Below, piece after piece: positions 1 to 8,785 of a stretch of 64,000 bases of DNA. Every line of letters begins with the position of its first letter. The stretch's first letter is position 1. This DNA comes from an uncultured Bacteroides sp. GTDB lineage: Bacteria > Bacteroidota > Bacteroidia > Bacteroidales > Bacteroidaceae. Below the pieces are notes generated by a model. The model did not search any database and was not told the DNA's origin. It saw nothing but the letters and a program-made list of their open reading frames with translations. The DNA lies in assembly GCA_900544675.1 (NCBI GenBank), contig UQVZ01000015.1, positions 22,405 to 86,404 of the forward strand. The letters are read 5' to 3'. Position numbers and translations under genes: made by a program.

Positions 1-96
1 AGCCGGTATATTTTCGGGAGCCAACGGCGGCTTGCGGTGTATCTCTTCGATTCGCCGGAACAAATCGAATGCCTGAAGTTCGATGCGTTCCGTCAT
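1..96 (-). CDS. Unidentified protein, N-terminal fragment cut by window edge
   Basis: An ATG at position 96 on the minus strand opens a frame that runs without a stop for 32 codons to the left edge of the window. The peptide begins MTERIELQAFDLFRRIEEI and looks like a charged helix. The start lies 2 bases after the stop codon of the upstream lipoprotein gene, so the two are almost certainly co-transcribed and perhaps translationally coupled. Too little is visible to name a family. Confidence that it is coding rests on the tight spacing and open frame only. Confidence 0.55.
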   Translation of the reverse strand, partial: MTERIELQAFDLFRRIEEIHRKPPLAPENIPA

Positions 97-98
97 GC

Positions 99-902
99 TC
101 AGATGCCTTCACTCGGAATGTGTTGCACGCAATAAGCCTTCTCCAATGCCGGATAAAGCGAACGGTACGTCTCGGTCACGTCTTGCCACAACACACGTGC
201 CGGTATGATATCCGTACGGCTTCCGATAGGAACGGACGCTGCAGAAGCCACCTCTAGGATGTAATTGTACGTACTTCCGTCGGTTAGTTCGATATGTATC
301 TCGCTCTGTTGAAGCGCTATCTTCTCCGTAAAGATGCCATGCAACGTATTGCCCGATGAAGCTGAAGGGTAAATCGTCACAATACCCGACGTGCCTCCTT
401 TATCGGTATAAGTAAATACATACTTGCCTCCAGCCTGTACCGGTGCATTGGCTTCAATATCCGTACGGATGGCGAGGGTTTGGCTTTGTGTCAGGTCTGC
501 CCCATATACCACTCCCTCAACATCTCCTATCTCGTAGATTGTTTCGGGATAAGCTACGGAAACTTGCAACGTGTATTTATTCCATTCATGGTCAGTAATA
601 AGCAGTTCCGCATCGCCCAGCCCTACCGGAATCACGGTCAGTTCATCTCCGTTATAACGGTAATCAATCACCGCCGTATCCGGATTGTTGATGAGATACA
701 TACCGTCACCTCCCGAAATGTGAAAGGTAACTCCGGCACTGTAAGGGCTCATCACCAAAACCTCATCCGTAAAACTTATGCTATTACCATCCAAAGATAC
801 TGCCAGCGAAATGGGAGGATAATCATCCTTGCACGAAGCAAGCGAAACGATGCCTGCCAGCAGAACTGTATATAATAAACTTTTCAATAGGGTCTTTTTC
901 AT
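99..902 (-). CDS. Hypothetical secreted lipoprotein
   Basis: This encodes 267 residues with a clear lipoprotein signal: a basic start, a hydrophobic stretch, and the lipobox LASC with Cys about residue 24, followed by KDD. It is therefore exported and lipid-anchored; Asp residues after the Cys are compatible with an outer-membrane or surface location in Bacteroidetes. The remainder is rich in beta-prone segments and resembles two or three Ig-like or sandwich domains, but I recognise no named family. The ATG at 902 is chosen because an AGGAG ribosome site sits 5 bases upstream; an in-frame TTG 18 bases earlier is unlikely. A full promoter lies upstream and the next gene follows after 2 bases. 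Confidence 0.8.
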   Translation of the reverse strand: MKKTLLKSLLYTVLLAGIVSLASCKDDYPPISLAVSLDGNSISFTDEVLVMSPYSAGVTFHISGGDGMYLINNPDTAVIDYRYNGDELTVIPVGLGDAELLITDHEWNKYTLQVSVAYPETIYEIGDVEGVVYGADLTQSQTLAIRTDIEANAPVQAGGKYVFTYTDKGGTSGIVTIYPSASSGNTLHGIFTEKIALQQSEIHIELTDGSTYNYILEVASAASVPIGSRTDIIPARVLWQDVTETYRSLYPALEKAYCVQHIPSEGI

Positions 903-935
903 ATTTTCTCCTTGTTTCAAACATAATCAATGAGA

Positions 936-966
936 CAAAGATACGATTTTATTTTAAACGACCAAA
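936..966 (-). promoter_or_regulatory. Bacteroidetes-type promoter for the lipoprotein gene
   Basis: On the minus strand, TTTG (963-966) is followed after 19 bases by TATCTTTG (936-943), matching the -33 and -7 consensus of the Bacteroides primary sigma factor. It sits about 34 bases upstream of the ATG at 902. Seen directly; activity is inferred. Confidence 0.75.
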
Positions 967-992
967 TGCCCGATACCACAAAATAGAGAATC

Positions 993-3542
993 TTATCCCT
1001 CACTGATCGTATAATCGCCTGCCTTTTCGCTTATCACCTGCTGCAAGGTTTCCAGCGGAAGCACCTTGCCGTCGGTATAGGTAAGGGTCGCCACAGGAGG
1101 GTCTAGCGTGACTTGGGCTTCGACACCTGCGATGGAATTCAACGCCTTTTCCACATACGTGCGGCAATGGTTGCACATCATTCCTTCTACGTGATAAGTA
1201 CGGGTCACACCTTGAGCGGCAGGTGTTTCTTTCGTTTCGGGCTGAGCATTCGCTACGGTTTCCTTGACTTCCGGAGCAGGCTCCGACACAATCTGGGCGG
1301 TTTCCGCTTCCTTCCCGATACGTTTCCGGTGCAGGCGCAAGCTATTGGTCACCACACTTACACTACTCATCGCCATAGCTGCTCCGGCTATCATCGGATT
1401 GAGCAGGAATCCGTTAATCGGATACAGGATACCGGCGGCAATGGGCACGCCTATCAGGTTATAGATGAACGCCCAAAACAGATTCTCGCGGATGGTACGG
1501 GTGGTGAATACCGAAAGACGGATGGCGTCGCTTATCTTGCTCAGGTCGGACGAAATCAAGGTCATTTTAGCTACATCCATCGCCAAATCACTTCCTTGCC
1601 CCATCGCGATGCTGAGGTCGGCTTGTGCCAACGCCGAACTGTCGTTGATGCCGTCACCCACCATCGCCACATGCTTGCCTTCCGCCTGAAGCTGCTTGAC
1701 GACCTCCGCCTTGTCTTGCGGAAGCATCTCGGCACGATACTCCCCGATACCTGCCTGGCGGGCGATGGTCTGTGCCGTCACCCGATTGTCTCCGGTCAGC
1801 ATAATGACCGAAATGCCTTGGCGTTGCAGGTCCTCGATAGCGGCTTTCGAAGTCGGCTTGATGCGGTCGGCTATGGCAAATACGCCCAATGCCTCTCCGG
1901 CATCGGCAAACCAGATAACCGTCTTGGCTTCGGAAGCGAACGCCTCCGCCTGCTTTTGCAATGCCTCCGGAATGCGGATACCGTTATCTGTCAACAAACG
2001 GAGATTTCCCGCATAATACATTTTGCCGTCCACACTTCCGCGGATACCTTGCCCTGTCAGGCTTTCCACCTGACTTACCGAGGGTACGCTATCTACTGAA
2101 GGTTGGCTTTCGAAATAATGCACCACGGCACTTGCCAGCGGATGTTCGGAATGTCTCTCCAGCTCACAAAGCACGGCTTGCATACGGACATCCGCGGTAT
2201 GCCATACCGCATCGGTCACTACGGGCTTGCCTTCGGTGATGGTACCTGTCTTGTCGAGCACAATGGTATCTATCTTGCGGGCTATCTCCAGGCTTTCGGC
2301 GTCTTTTATCAAAATGCCCTGTTCGGCTCCCTTACCGATACCCACCATGATAGCGGTCGGGGTAGCCAGTCCCAAGGCACAGGGACAAGCGATAATCAAT
2401 ACCGTCACGGCGGATAGCAGGCCGTGGGTGAAACCGTTCTCTCCGTCCAGTACCATCCAGAGGATAAAGGTCAGCAAGGCGATGCCCATAATCGTAGGCA
2501 CAAAAATACCGGCTATCTTGTCGACCAGTTTCTGTACCGGAGCCTTGCTTCCCTGGGCGTCCTGAACGGCACGGATAATGTGTGCCAGCATCGTGTCGGC
2601 ACCTACCTTTTCGGCACAGAAGCGGAAACTTCCTTTCTGGTTGATGGTACCGGCATAGACCTTGTCGGCTTCCTTCTTCCACACCGGAACAGGCTCCCCG
2701 CTCAACATGCTTTCATCGACATACGAACTTCCCTCGCTCACCTTACCGTCTACCGCAATACGCTCGCCCGGCTTCACTTCCAGGACATCGCCCGGCATCA
2801 CCTGAGCGATATCCACCACCTGCATCGTACCGTCGGCATTCACACGGGTCACGGTGCGAGGTTGCAATCCCATCAGTTTCTTGATGGAATTGGAGGTCTG
2901 CCCCTTGGCACGTTCCTCCAGAGTGCGCCCCAATAAGATAAAGGCGATGATGACGCTTGCCGCCTCGAAATAGACATGAGGCGTCACGCCACGCTCCAGC
3001 CAGAAATCGGGGAAGAACAGGTTGAACAGGCTGAACAGGTAAGCAATGCCGGTACTGTTTGCCACCAGCGTATCCATATTCGCCGAACGGTGCTTCAGTT
3101 GTTTCCAGGCATTGATGAAGAATCCTCTCCCCAACCAGAAAACCACGGGCGTGGAAAGTATCCACATAATCCAATCGGCATAGGGCATATTCATAAAGAA
3201 CATGCCGATGACCGCCACGGGCAAAGCCAGGGCAATGGCGCACAAGGTGCGGAAGCGCAAATGCCTGTAGCGCTCGGTATGTGCGCTCTCCGCCACCTCC
3301 ACACTGTTCTTTTCCGTATCGGTCACTAGGTCATAGCCCGCATCCTGCACGGCTTGCTTCAACCGGGCAGGCGAGCAAAGCTCCGCATCATATTCTACGG
3401 TAGCGGTAGCCGCCGCATAATTCACACTTGCCGAACATACGCCGGGCTGGCGGTTCAAGGTCTTGTCTACCCGTGCGGCACAAGCGGCACAACTCATGCC
3501 CAGCACCGGAAAGGTCTGCTTCTTGGTATTCGGATGGTCCAT
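993..3542 (-). CDS. copA: Copper-translocating P1B-type ATPase
   Basis: This 849-residue protein is a heavy-metal pump that exports Cu(I) from the cytoplasm by ATP hydrolysis. It has an N-terminal heavy-metal-associated domain with GMSCAAC at residues 15-21, membrane helices, the ion-path motif CPC at 386-388, the phosphorylation motif DKTGT at 430-434, and a GDGIND hinge near 640. The transmembrane CPC and C-x-x-C metal sites fit group IB-1 (Cu/Ag) pumps. Unusually a second metal-binding domain with GMMCNHC lies at the extreme C-terminus (about 787-793), after a Glu/Ala/Pro-rich linker. Another metal specificity is possible but less likely. It appears monocistronic, with its own -7 element upstream. 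Confidence 0.93.
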   Translation of the reverse strand: MDHPNTKKQTFPVLGMSCAACAARVDKTLNRQPGVCSASVNYAAATATVEYDAELCSPARLKQAVQDAGYDLVTDTEKNSVEVAESAHTERYRHLRFRTLCAIALALPVAVIGMFFMNMPYADWIMWILSTPVVFWLGRGFFINAWKQLKHRSANMDTLVANSTGIAYLFSLFNLFFPDFWLERGVTPHVYFEAASVIIAFILLGRTLEERAKGQTSNSIKKLMGLQPRTVTRVNADGTMQVVDIAQVMPGDVLEVKPGERIAVDGKVSEGSSYVDESMLSGEPVPVWKKEADKVYAGTINQKGSFRFCAEKVGADTMLAHIIRAVQDAQGSKAPVQKLVDKIAGIFVPTIMGIALLTFILWMVLDGENGFTHGLLSAVTVLIIACPCALGLATPTAIMVGIGKGAEQGILIKDAESLEIARKIDTIVLDKTGTITEGKPVVTDAVWHTADVRMQAVLCELERHSEHPLASAVVHYFESQPSVDSVPSVSQVESLTGQGIRGSVDGKMYYAGNLRLLTDNGIRIPEALQKQAEAFASEAKTVIWFADAGEALGVFAIADRIKPTSKAAIEDLQRQGISVIMLTGDNRVTAQTIARQAGIGEYRAEMLPQDKAEVVKQLQAEGKHVAMVGDGINDSSALAQADLSIAMGQGSDLAMDVAKMTLISSDLSKISDAIRLSVFTTRTIRENLFWAFIYNLIGVPIAAGILYPINGFLLNPMIAGAAMAMSSVSVVTNSLRLHRKRIGKEAETAQIVSEPAPEVKETVANAQPETKETPAAQGVTRTYHVEGMMCNHCRTYVEKALNSIAGVEAQVTLDPPVATLTYTDGKVLPLETLQQVISEKAGDYTISEG

Positions 3543-3585
3543 AACTTCTGAGTTTTTATCTGATTCGTATTTATTTTTCTTGATA

Positions 3586-3593
3586 CAAAGTTA
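3586..3593 (-). promoter_or_regulatory. -7 promoter element for copA
   Basis: TAACTTTG on the minus strand fits TAnnTTTG and lies about 44 bases upstream of the copA ATG. I see no convincing -33 TTTG at the usual 19-20 base spacing, which could indicate an activator-dependent promoter. Confidence 0.5.
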
Positions 3594-3799
3594 GCAAGCT
3601 TGCGCCATATTCCTTTATATTATTATGGATATAATTTATATTTCAGCCTAAAACAAGAGGACGAGTCATCCCCCTTATCACGTCCTTCCATTTAACTTTG
3701 GTTTAAAATTTAAGTAAAAATAGAAAAAAAGCACACAAAATCTGACATATATTAGCAAAAATATAAAGAAGTGATGCGTGGCTTCTATGAAAATTTAAT

Positions 3800-3807
3800 T
3801 ACCTTTG
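3800..3807 (+). promoter_or_regulatory. -7 promoter element for the MaoC-like gene
   Basis: TACCTTTG matches TAnnTTTG and lies 34 bases before the ATG at 3842. The stretch 3543-3841 between the divergent copA and this gene is AT-rich and holds only these two -7 elements. Confidence 0.55.
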
Positions 3808-3841
3808 CTCATCATAACAGGATTTAAAAGATATAAGGTAT

Positions 3842-4306
3842 ATGAGTAAAGTTGTTATCAATTCGTACGAAGAATTCGAAAAATTATTAGGACAGACCAT
3901 CGGTACCTCCGACTGGCTGGAAGTAACGCAAGAACGCATCAACCAGTTTGCCGATGCCACATTAGACCACCAATGGATTCATGTAGACGTGGAACGTGCC
4001 AAGGCGGAAAGCCCCTTCAAGAGCACCATCGTACACGGATACCTGACCTTGTCATTGCTCCCGTACTTCTGGAACCAGATTATTGAAGTGAACAACCTGA
4101 AGATGATGGTGAACTACGGCATGGACAAGATGCGTTTCGGCCAAGCCGTATTATCGGGGCAACGCATCCGCCTGACGGCTGTCTTGCACTCGCTGGTCAA
4201 CCTGCGCGGCACGGCAAAGGCTGAAATCAAATTCCAAATCGAAATAGAAGGACAGAAGAAAAAAGCGCTGGAAGGCATCGCTACATTCCTCTACTACTTC
4301 TGCTGA
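3842..4306 (+). CDS. MaoC-family (hot-dog fold) enoyl-CoA hydratase-like protein
   Basis: This 154-residue single-domain protein carries the MaoC/NodN signature: the segment QFADATLDHQWIHVD near residues 37-51 supplies the Asp and His of the hydratase catalytic site, and a second conserved block, STIVHGYLTLSLLP, follows. Such proteins hydrate or dehydrate acyl-CoA thioesters in the cytoplasm. No fatty-acid or polyhydroxyalkanoate genes lie next to it, so the substrate cannot be assigned. It stands alone, between its own promoter and a strong terminator. Family assignment is firm; the exact reaction is inferred. Confidence 0.88.
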   Translation: MSKVVINSYEEFEKLLGQTIGTSDWLEVTQERINQFADATLDHQWIHVDVERAKAESPFKSTIVHGYLTLSLLPYFWNQIIEVNNLKMMVNYGMDKMRFGQAVLSGQRIRLTAVLHSLVNLRGTAKAEIKFQIEIEGQKKKALEGIATFLYYFC

Positions 4307-4342
4307 TAGCGGAAAAGTCCTTTAAATACAATCATATCAAAG

Positions 4343-4387
4343 CGCAAAGTTTCCCGGGCATGAACCCCGAGGGCTTTGCGTTTTTTT
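4343..4387 (+). terminator. Intrinsic terminator after the MaoC-like gene
   Basis: CGCAAAG (4343-4349) pairs with CTTTGCG (4374-4380), with an inner GC-rich CCCGGG/CCCCGAGGG region, and is followed directly by seven T residues. A good rho-independent terminator on the plus strand. Confidence 0.85.
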
Positions 4388-4413
4388 ATTTACAGCAGGA
4401 TGGAAGGCAATCC

Positions 4414-4974
4414 TTAGAAGCGCATAGAGGCATAAAGCCCGTAACACCCTTCGCCGGCTACAGGATGAACGGCAAGCTGATGTTTCTTGGCAAACGGACG
4501 GGTGAACAGGTACGAACATCCGGCTCCGATAGCCGCCCCCGCCAATACATCCCAAGCGTCGTGTTTCTTTCCATATACCCGGCTCCAACCCACATACGTG
4601 GAAAGGACGTATGCCGGAAGCCCCCACTTCCAGCCATAGCGGCGCTGGATAAAGGCAGCCGCTGCAAACGAGGTGGCTGTATGCATCGAGGGGAAAGAAT
4701 GTCGGTCGCTATGGTCGGGGCGGTCTTTCTTGATGCTGTATTTCAAGGCATACGTGATGCCCGCCGTAGCTACGGCAGAGAACACGCCCTGTTTCAATCC
4801 CTGCCAGTCTTGTTGAATCAACACGGCGGCCAGCCCCGCCACAGGCAATACGATGGCACCCACATCGCCCGAGGTGCGTACCGCCTTGCGCGCACCGCCG
4901 ATTTCCACTTGCTGGGCGGATAAAGAAAGCAGTCCGACCCACCAAGCCAAAAAGACAAGTAAAAACTTTTTCAT
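4414..4974 (-). CDS. PAP2-superfamily membrane phosphatase
   Basis: This 186-residue protein has a signal peptide (cleavage about LSA-QQ, residue 20) and the three PAP2 motifs: KKDRP, then SFPSMHTATS, then SRVYGKKHDAWD, which together give the K-x6-RP, PSxH and SR-x5-H-x3-D active site. Members dephosphorylate lipid phosphates such as phosphatidate, phosphatidylglycerol phosphate or undecaprenyl pyrophosphate on the periplasmic side of the membrane. It follows the dgkA-like gene by 10 bases, so both are probably one transcript handling polyprenyl or diacylglycerol phosphates. The precise lipid substrate is not decidable from sequence. Confidence 0.88.
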   Translation of the reverse strand: MKKFLLVFLAWWVGLLSLSAQQVEIGGARKAVRTSGDVGAIVLPVAGLAAVLIQQDWQGLKQGVFSAVATAGITYALKYSIKKDRPDHSDRHSFPSMHTATSFAAAAFIQRRYGWKWGLPAYVLSTYVGWSRVYGKKHDAWDVLAGAAIGAGCSYLFTRPFAKKHQLAVHPVAGEGCYGLYASMRF

Positions 4975-4984
4975 CCGTTTCCCG

Positions 4985-5353
4985 TTATATCAATTTAGGG
5001 ACAAATATCAACATCCCGACCACGACCGAAGCCATCGCCAGAAGCAGGACGGCACCTGCAGCTAAATCCTTCGTGCGCTTGATAGCCTCATCATACTCTT
5101 CCGATACGCGGTCGGCAAGGGCTTCGAGGGCGGAATTGACCGCCTCCGCCGCCAGCACCATGCCAATGCACAGGCAAACCGCTATCCATTCCGTGACAGA
5201 AATCTCCAGCAAGACACCTGCCACCAGCACGCAAACCGTGATAAAGCAATGTATCCGCGCATTCGGCTCATGGCGCACCAGCAGGTAAATGCCGTGGAAA
5301 GCATACCTGAAGCTCTTTATCCGCTTACGGAACGTAAACCCGTCGTTTTTCAT
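4985..5353 (-). CDS. dgkA: Diacylglycerol/undecaprenol kinase, DgkA family
   Basis: This 122-residue integral membrane protein has the DgkA fold: an amphipathic N-terminus, then three hydrophobic segments, with the signature AAEAVNSALEALADR carrying the catalytic Glu and Asn, and the downstream K-D-L-A-A-G-A-V block. The family transfers phosphate from ATP to diacylglycerol (proteobacteria) or undecaprenol (Gram-positives); the latter may apply here given the PAP2 neighbour. The ATG at 5353 overlaps the stop of the exonuclease gene as ATGA, which fixes the start and suggests translational coupling. A longer N-terminal extension from upstream codons is unlikely. Confidence 0.88.
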   Translation of the reverse strand: MKNDGFTFRKRIKSFRYAFHGIYLLVRHEPNARIHCFITVCVLVAGVLLEISVTEWIAVCLCIGMVLAAEAVNSALEALADRVSEEYDEAIKRTKDLAAGAVLLLAMASVVVGMLIFVPKLI

Positions 5354-6105
5354 AACTTCACGCAAACTTCTACCGGGCAATGGTCGGAACCGAATATCTC
5401 GGTATGGATGGTCGCGCTCTCCAGCTTATCGGCAAGGCGGGCAGAGGTCAGGAAATAATCGATGCGCCACCCCGCGTTCTTCTCGCGTGCCTTGAAGCGG
5501 TACGACCACCACGAATAAATGCCCGTCTGGTCGGGATAGAAATAGCGGAACGTGTCGATAAACCCGGCATCCAGCAATGTCTGGAACTTCTCGCGCTCCT
5601 GGTCGGTAAAGCCCGCATTCATCCGGTTGGTCTTCGGATTCTTCAGGTCTATTTCTTTATGCGCCACATTCAGGTCGCCGCACACCAGTACCGGCTTCTT
5701 GGCATCCAGTTCCAACAGGTATTGGCGGAAAGCGTCTTCCCACGTCATGCGGTAATCCAGGCGTTTCAGCCCGTCTTGCGAGTTGGGGGTATAGACCGTC
5801 ACCAGATAGAAATCTTCCATCTCCAGGGTGATGACCCGCCCTTCGCGGTCGTGCTCGTCGATACCCAAACCATAGCTCACGTTCAAAGGCTGATGGCGGG
5901 TGAATATGGCTGTCCCCGAATAGCCTTTCTTCTCGGCATAGTTCCAATACGAAGTATAGCCGTCGAAAGCCAAGTCGAGTTGCCCTGCCTGCATCTTAGT
6001 CTCTTGCAGGCAGAAAAAGTCTGCGTCCAATTGCAGGAATGCTTCGCGGAATCCTTTGTCGCAACAAGCGCGAAGACCGTTTACGTTCCAAGATATGAAT
6101 TTCAT
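5350..6105 (-). CDS. xth: Exodeoxyribonuclease III (AP endonuclease)
   Basis: This 251-residue enzyme belongs to the EEP superfamily. The visible motifs are SWNVNGLRA at the N-terminus, FCLQETK (metal-binding Glu), CGDLNVAH, WRIDYFL, and the C-terminal GSDHCPVEV with the catalytic Asp-His. It cleaves DNA at abasic sites and degrades 3' ends in base excision repair. It is first in a three-gene operon with dgkA (4-base overlap) and the PAP2 phosphatase; the functional link to lipid enzymes is not obvious. The region just upstream holds a short tandem repeat instead of a recognisable promoter. Confidence 0.95.
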   Translation of the reverse strand: MKFISWNVNGLRACCDKGFREAFLQLDADFFCLQETKMQAGQLDLAFDGYTSYWNYAEKKGYSGTAIFTRHQPLNVSYGLGIDEHDREGRVITLEMEDFYLVTVYTPNSQDGLKRLDYRMTWEDAFRQYLLELDAKKPVLVCGDLNVAHKEIDLKNPKTNRMNAGFTDQEREKFQTLLDAGFIDTFRYFYPDQTGIYSWWSYRFKAREKNAGWRIDYFLTSARLADKLESATIHTEIFGSDHCPVEVCVKL

Positions 6106-6106
6106 T

Positions 6107-6148
6107 GTGAGTTTTTAAGTTGGTGAGTTTTTAAGTTGGTGAGTTTTC
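6107..6148. repeat. 16-bp tandem repeat upstream of xth
   Basis: GTGAGTTTTTAAGTTG starts at 6107, 6123 and (partial) 6139, giving about 2.6 copies. It abuts a CACCACAGATTACACAGATT segment (about 6148-6170) that belongs to the dispersed repeat seen at 33 and 46 kb, followed by TTCTTCATTC repeats to 6238. Confidence 0.8.
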
Positions 6149-6232
6149 ACCACAGATTACACAGATTTATTCTTTAATTAATAGTTAATAATTAAAAAAT
6201 TAATAACGGAGAGATTCTTCATTCTTCATTCT

Positions 6233-6952
6233 TCATTTCCCCCGTTCTTCATTTTTAATTATATCAAACAGGTACGTCAGGCGGGCGGTGATGTACGAGT
6301 GGCCCGAACGGGAGAACGGATCTTTCTTCGAATTGCTGTAGAAGTCGGACAAACCGTAATAGTAACGTGCCTCCAGAATAAAGTTGCCGATGCCGGTACG
6401 CACCTCCATGCCTCCTCCGCCTACGATGCCGTAATCAAATTTCCGGTCTGCCATCTTGCCGTACTGCTCGTTGGGAGAACGTCCCGAAGGGTCCCAGTTT
6501 TCGCTCATGTGTTCGCTCTCGCCTATCAGGTAGGCTACTTGCGGACCCAGGTTCAGCACGAAACGTACGCCGTTGCCCTTGTCCTTGCCGAAAGCCAGAT
6601 GGGCAAGCAACGGCACTTCCAGGTAATTCATCGCACGGTGATACGTATTGCCCGTACCGTCCTCGATGACTTCTTTCCACCCGCGCTGGGAGAAGTTCAC
6701 TTCGCCCTGAATGCCACAAATCATGCTGAAATATTTCTCGCCGATGTAACGCACCGTCACACCGAATGCCGGACCTATCAGCTTGCTTTGCTTGAACCCC
6801 GGAGTGATGCTGATGGAGCTGAAATTGACTCCTCCGCTCACACCCAAGGCAAGGTTATGGCGCTGGTCCTGCAACTGGGCTTGGACGGGCAAAGCGCACA
6901 ACGCCAGTCCCACGACAAGGAATAGACAGAATCGTTTCATACCGTTGCTCAT
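6233..6952 (-). CDS. Outer-membrane beta-barrel protein, PorT-like
   Basis: This 239-residue protein has a signal peptide (MKRFCLFLVVGLALCALPVQAQ) and a run of alternating beta strands from NLALGVSGGVNFSS to the terminal aromatic-ended strand SYITARLTYLFD, as in the outer-membrane beta-barrel family that includes PorT. Such proteins sit in the outer membrane; many have no known activity, some serve type IX secretion. The ATG at 6952 overlaps the stop of the upstream LysM gene (ATGA); the internal Met at residue 5 is an alternative start. Coupling to that gene suggests they act in the same envelope process. Confidence 0.8.
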   Translation of the reverse strand: MSNGMKRFCLFLVVGLALCALPVQAQLQDQRHNLALGVSGGVNFSSISITPGFKQSKLIGPAFGVTVRYIGEKYFSMICGIQGEVNFSQRGWKEVIEDGTGNTYHRAMNYLEVPLLAHLAFGKDKGNGVRFVLNLGPQVAYLIGESEHMSENWDPSGRSPNEQYGKMADRKFDYGIVGGGGMEVRTGIGNFILEARYYYGLSDFYSNSKKDPFSRSGHSYITARLTYLFDIIKNEERGK

Positions 6953-8748
6953 TCGAAATCGAGTTTAATCAGTTCATAATCTTGCGAGAAATGCACAAAG
7001 AATATCTTGCGGTTGATAAAGCCGCCCCAATTGTTGACCCGCTCAAACTTGAACCCCGTCTGGATAGGAACCGCCTTCAGACGGCTCAGGTTGTCCTCCA
7101 GCTTGTTGCCGTATTGCGACAAGCCTTTCAGGAAATAATACCCGATGTCGAATCCCAACATCCCGTATTTCGGATAAATGTTCGCCATGTCCTTGCTGTA
7201 CCAGTGGCGGTAGGCATGGGTGAAACGGACCGCTGCCGGAAACAGGTTGTTGGTATAGAACGACGAGTAGAAATACGTGTCCAGCTCATAGAAGTTCGCC
7301 AGGAAATCCTGCGTATAGGTCTGCCATTCAGGGTAGCCGAACAGGTGCATGTCGAAGTGCGGATGTTCCTTGCGCACCAGGGTCAGATGGGGCACCAGCT
7401 TGGTGAGTGCCGTGCTGCGGGCGGATATCGGGATAAAGACGTTTTCCCGAAGGGTGTCCATCGCGCCGATGACCTTGGCGGGGTCGATTTCCCCTTCCAG
7501 CCGTATCTGGCTGAAACGCATCCCCTTGTCCTTCAGTTCCGCTTTCATCCCCTTGATGAAATCGGCTTTCTCAGGGTCGGGCGTACCGTCATCGAGAAAC
7601 ACGACATTGCTCTTGCCGAATTTGCGGAGGAAGTGGTCGTACACCTCCGAGTACAGATACGACTGGGGCGTATTCACCTGATAAAGCAACGGGCTGTTGA
7701 ACACCTGGTCTACCTTCGGAGCGAAAGGCACTACCAGACGGATGCCGTGTTGCTGCGCGAAACTTGCCAGCGGAGCGATGGAAGCCCCGTTCACCGGTCC
7801 TACAATCAGGTCCATATCCTTCATCGCGCTTTTGGCAAGCAGGCTTTCCGTTCCCGCTTTCGTGCCTTTGGTGTCGTAAGTGTAGATATCCATCGACACG
7901 CCTTGGCGTTTCAAGCTGTCGGCGGCGATAAGGAAGCCTTCGTAAAACTCCACGATGCGGGTCTGGGGCTCACGCCGTCCGCCTTCCTCCTGCGAGAACG
8001 GCAACATCAGCGCCACCTTGATGGTATTGATGGGCTTCTTTTCCGCCTCACTTCGGTTGAAAAGTTCTTCGTTGGTCGGCTCGACGGCTGCCTGTTCCGC
8101 CTCCTTCACCTGCGCCTGCCGTTCGGACTTCGAATAGGGAATGAACAGGAACGTCCCCCGCTTCAGCTTGCCGTTCTTCAGTTCGGGATTCGCCGCCAGC
8201 AGCTCTTCCTCGGTGATGCCGTACTCCTGGCAAATGCTGAAGATAGTTTCGCGACGTTGCACCTTGTGCATCGTTTTCCAGTCGTCCTGCTTCTCTTCTG
8301 CTACGTTCTTCTCCGTTGCAGCCGGAGCTTCTGCTACCGGTGTACTGTCTGCCGCAGGAATCACGATGACCTGTCCGATGCGGAAATTATCGGCGCTCAG
8401 CCCCGGATTGGCAGCGCAAATGGCTTGTGCCGTGATGCCGTATTTCACCGTCAGCTGATACAGTGTCTCGCCTGCCTGGATGGTGTGGTATCGGGGGCCG
8501 TGGGCGTCCGCCGCCACAGCCTGCGGAATCTTCAATGCCTCGCCCGCACGGATAGTCCGGTCGCTCCCCGGATTCAGCCGCACGATGTCGTCGACCGACA
8601 CATTATACATGCGCGAGATGGAATAAAGGCTTTGTCCTTTGGCGACGGTATGCAGAAAGAATCCCGCATTTTCCGTGGTCTGTGCCGTCAAGGTAGGCTG
8701 GGCTGTCCATAATGCAGCCGCAAAGCAAAGGATATGAATGAATTTCAT
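6949..8748 (-). CDS. LysM-repeat lipoprotein-like protein with periplasmic-binding (LpoA-like) domain
   Basis: This protein has 599 residues. After a signal peptide (MKFIHILCFAAALWTAQPTLTAQ) come three LysM peptidoglycan-binding modules, each ending in an IP pair: HTVAKGQSLYSIS..LKIP, HTIQAGETLYQLT..VIVIP and HKVQRRETIFSIC..LFIP. The C-terminal 350 residues form a type I periplasmic-binding fold (VALMLPFSQEEGG, FYEGFLIAADSL, LIVGPVNGASIAPLA), as in ABC amino-acid receptors and the PBP activator LpoA. A role in peptidoglycan synthesis control is more likely than solute uptake, since no transporter is adjacent. The ATG at 8748 is chosen because an upstream extension has no signal peptide and crosses the -7 element. 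Confidence 0.82.
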   Translation of the reverse strand: MKFIHILCFAAALWTAQPTLTAQTTENAGFFLHTVAKGQSLYSISRMYNVSVDDIVRLNPGSDRTIRAGEALKIPQAVAADAHGPRYHTIQAGETLYQLTVKYGITAQAICAANPGLSADNFRIGQVIVIPAADSTPVAEAPAATEKNVAEEKQDDWKTMHKVQRRETIFSICQEYGITEEELLAANPELKNGKLKRGTFLFIPYSKSERQAQVKEAEQAAVEPTNEELFNRSEAEKKPINTIKVALMLPFSQEEGGRREPQTRIVEFYEGFLIAADSLKRQGVSMDIYTYDTKGTKAGTESLLAKSAMKDMDLIVGPVNGASIAPLASFAQQHGIRLVVPFAPKVDQVFNSPLLYQVNTPQSYLYSEVYDHFLRKFGKSNVVFLDDGTPDPEKADFIKGMKAELKDKGMRFSQIRLEGEIDPAKVIGAMDTLRENVFIPISARSTALTKLVPHLTLVRKEHPHFDMHLFGYPEWQTYTQDFLANFYELDTYFYSSFYTNNLFPAAVRFTHAYRHWYSKDMANIYPKYGMLGFDIGYYFLKGLSQYGNKLEDNLSRLKAVPIQTGFKFERVNNWGGFINRKIFFVHFSQDYELIKLDFE

Positions 8749-8777
8749 CTTTTTTCTCTTGGTTTTGATTTGGCAGA

Positions 8778-8785
8778 CAAAAATA
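8778..8785 (-). promoter_or_regulatory. -7 promoter element for the LysM gene
   Basis: TATTTTTG on the minus strand fits TAnnTTTG, 30 bases before the ATG at 8748. Confidence 0.55.

Noticed and set aside
6982..8712. A 576-codon plus-strand frame opposite the LysM gene
   Set aside because: Antisense shadow; the minus strand has signal peptide, LysM motifs and a promoter.
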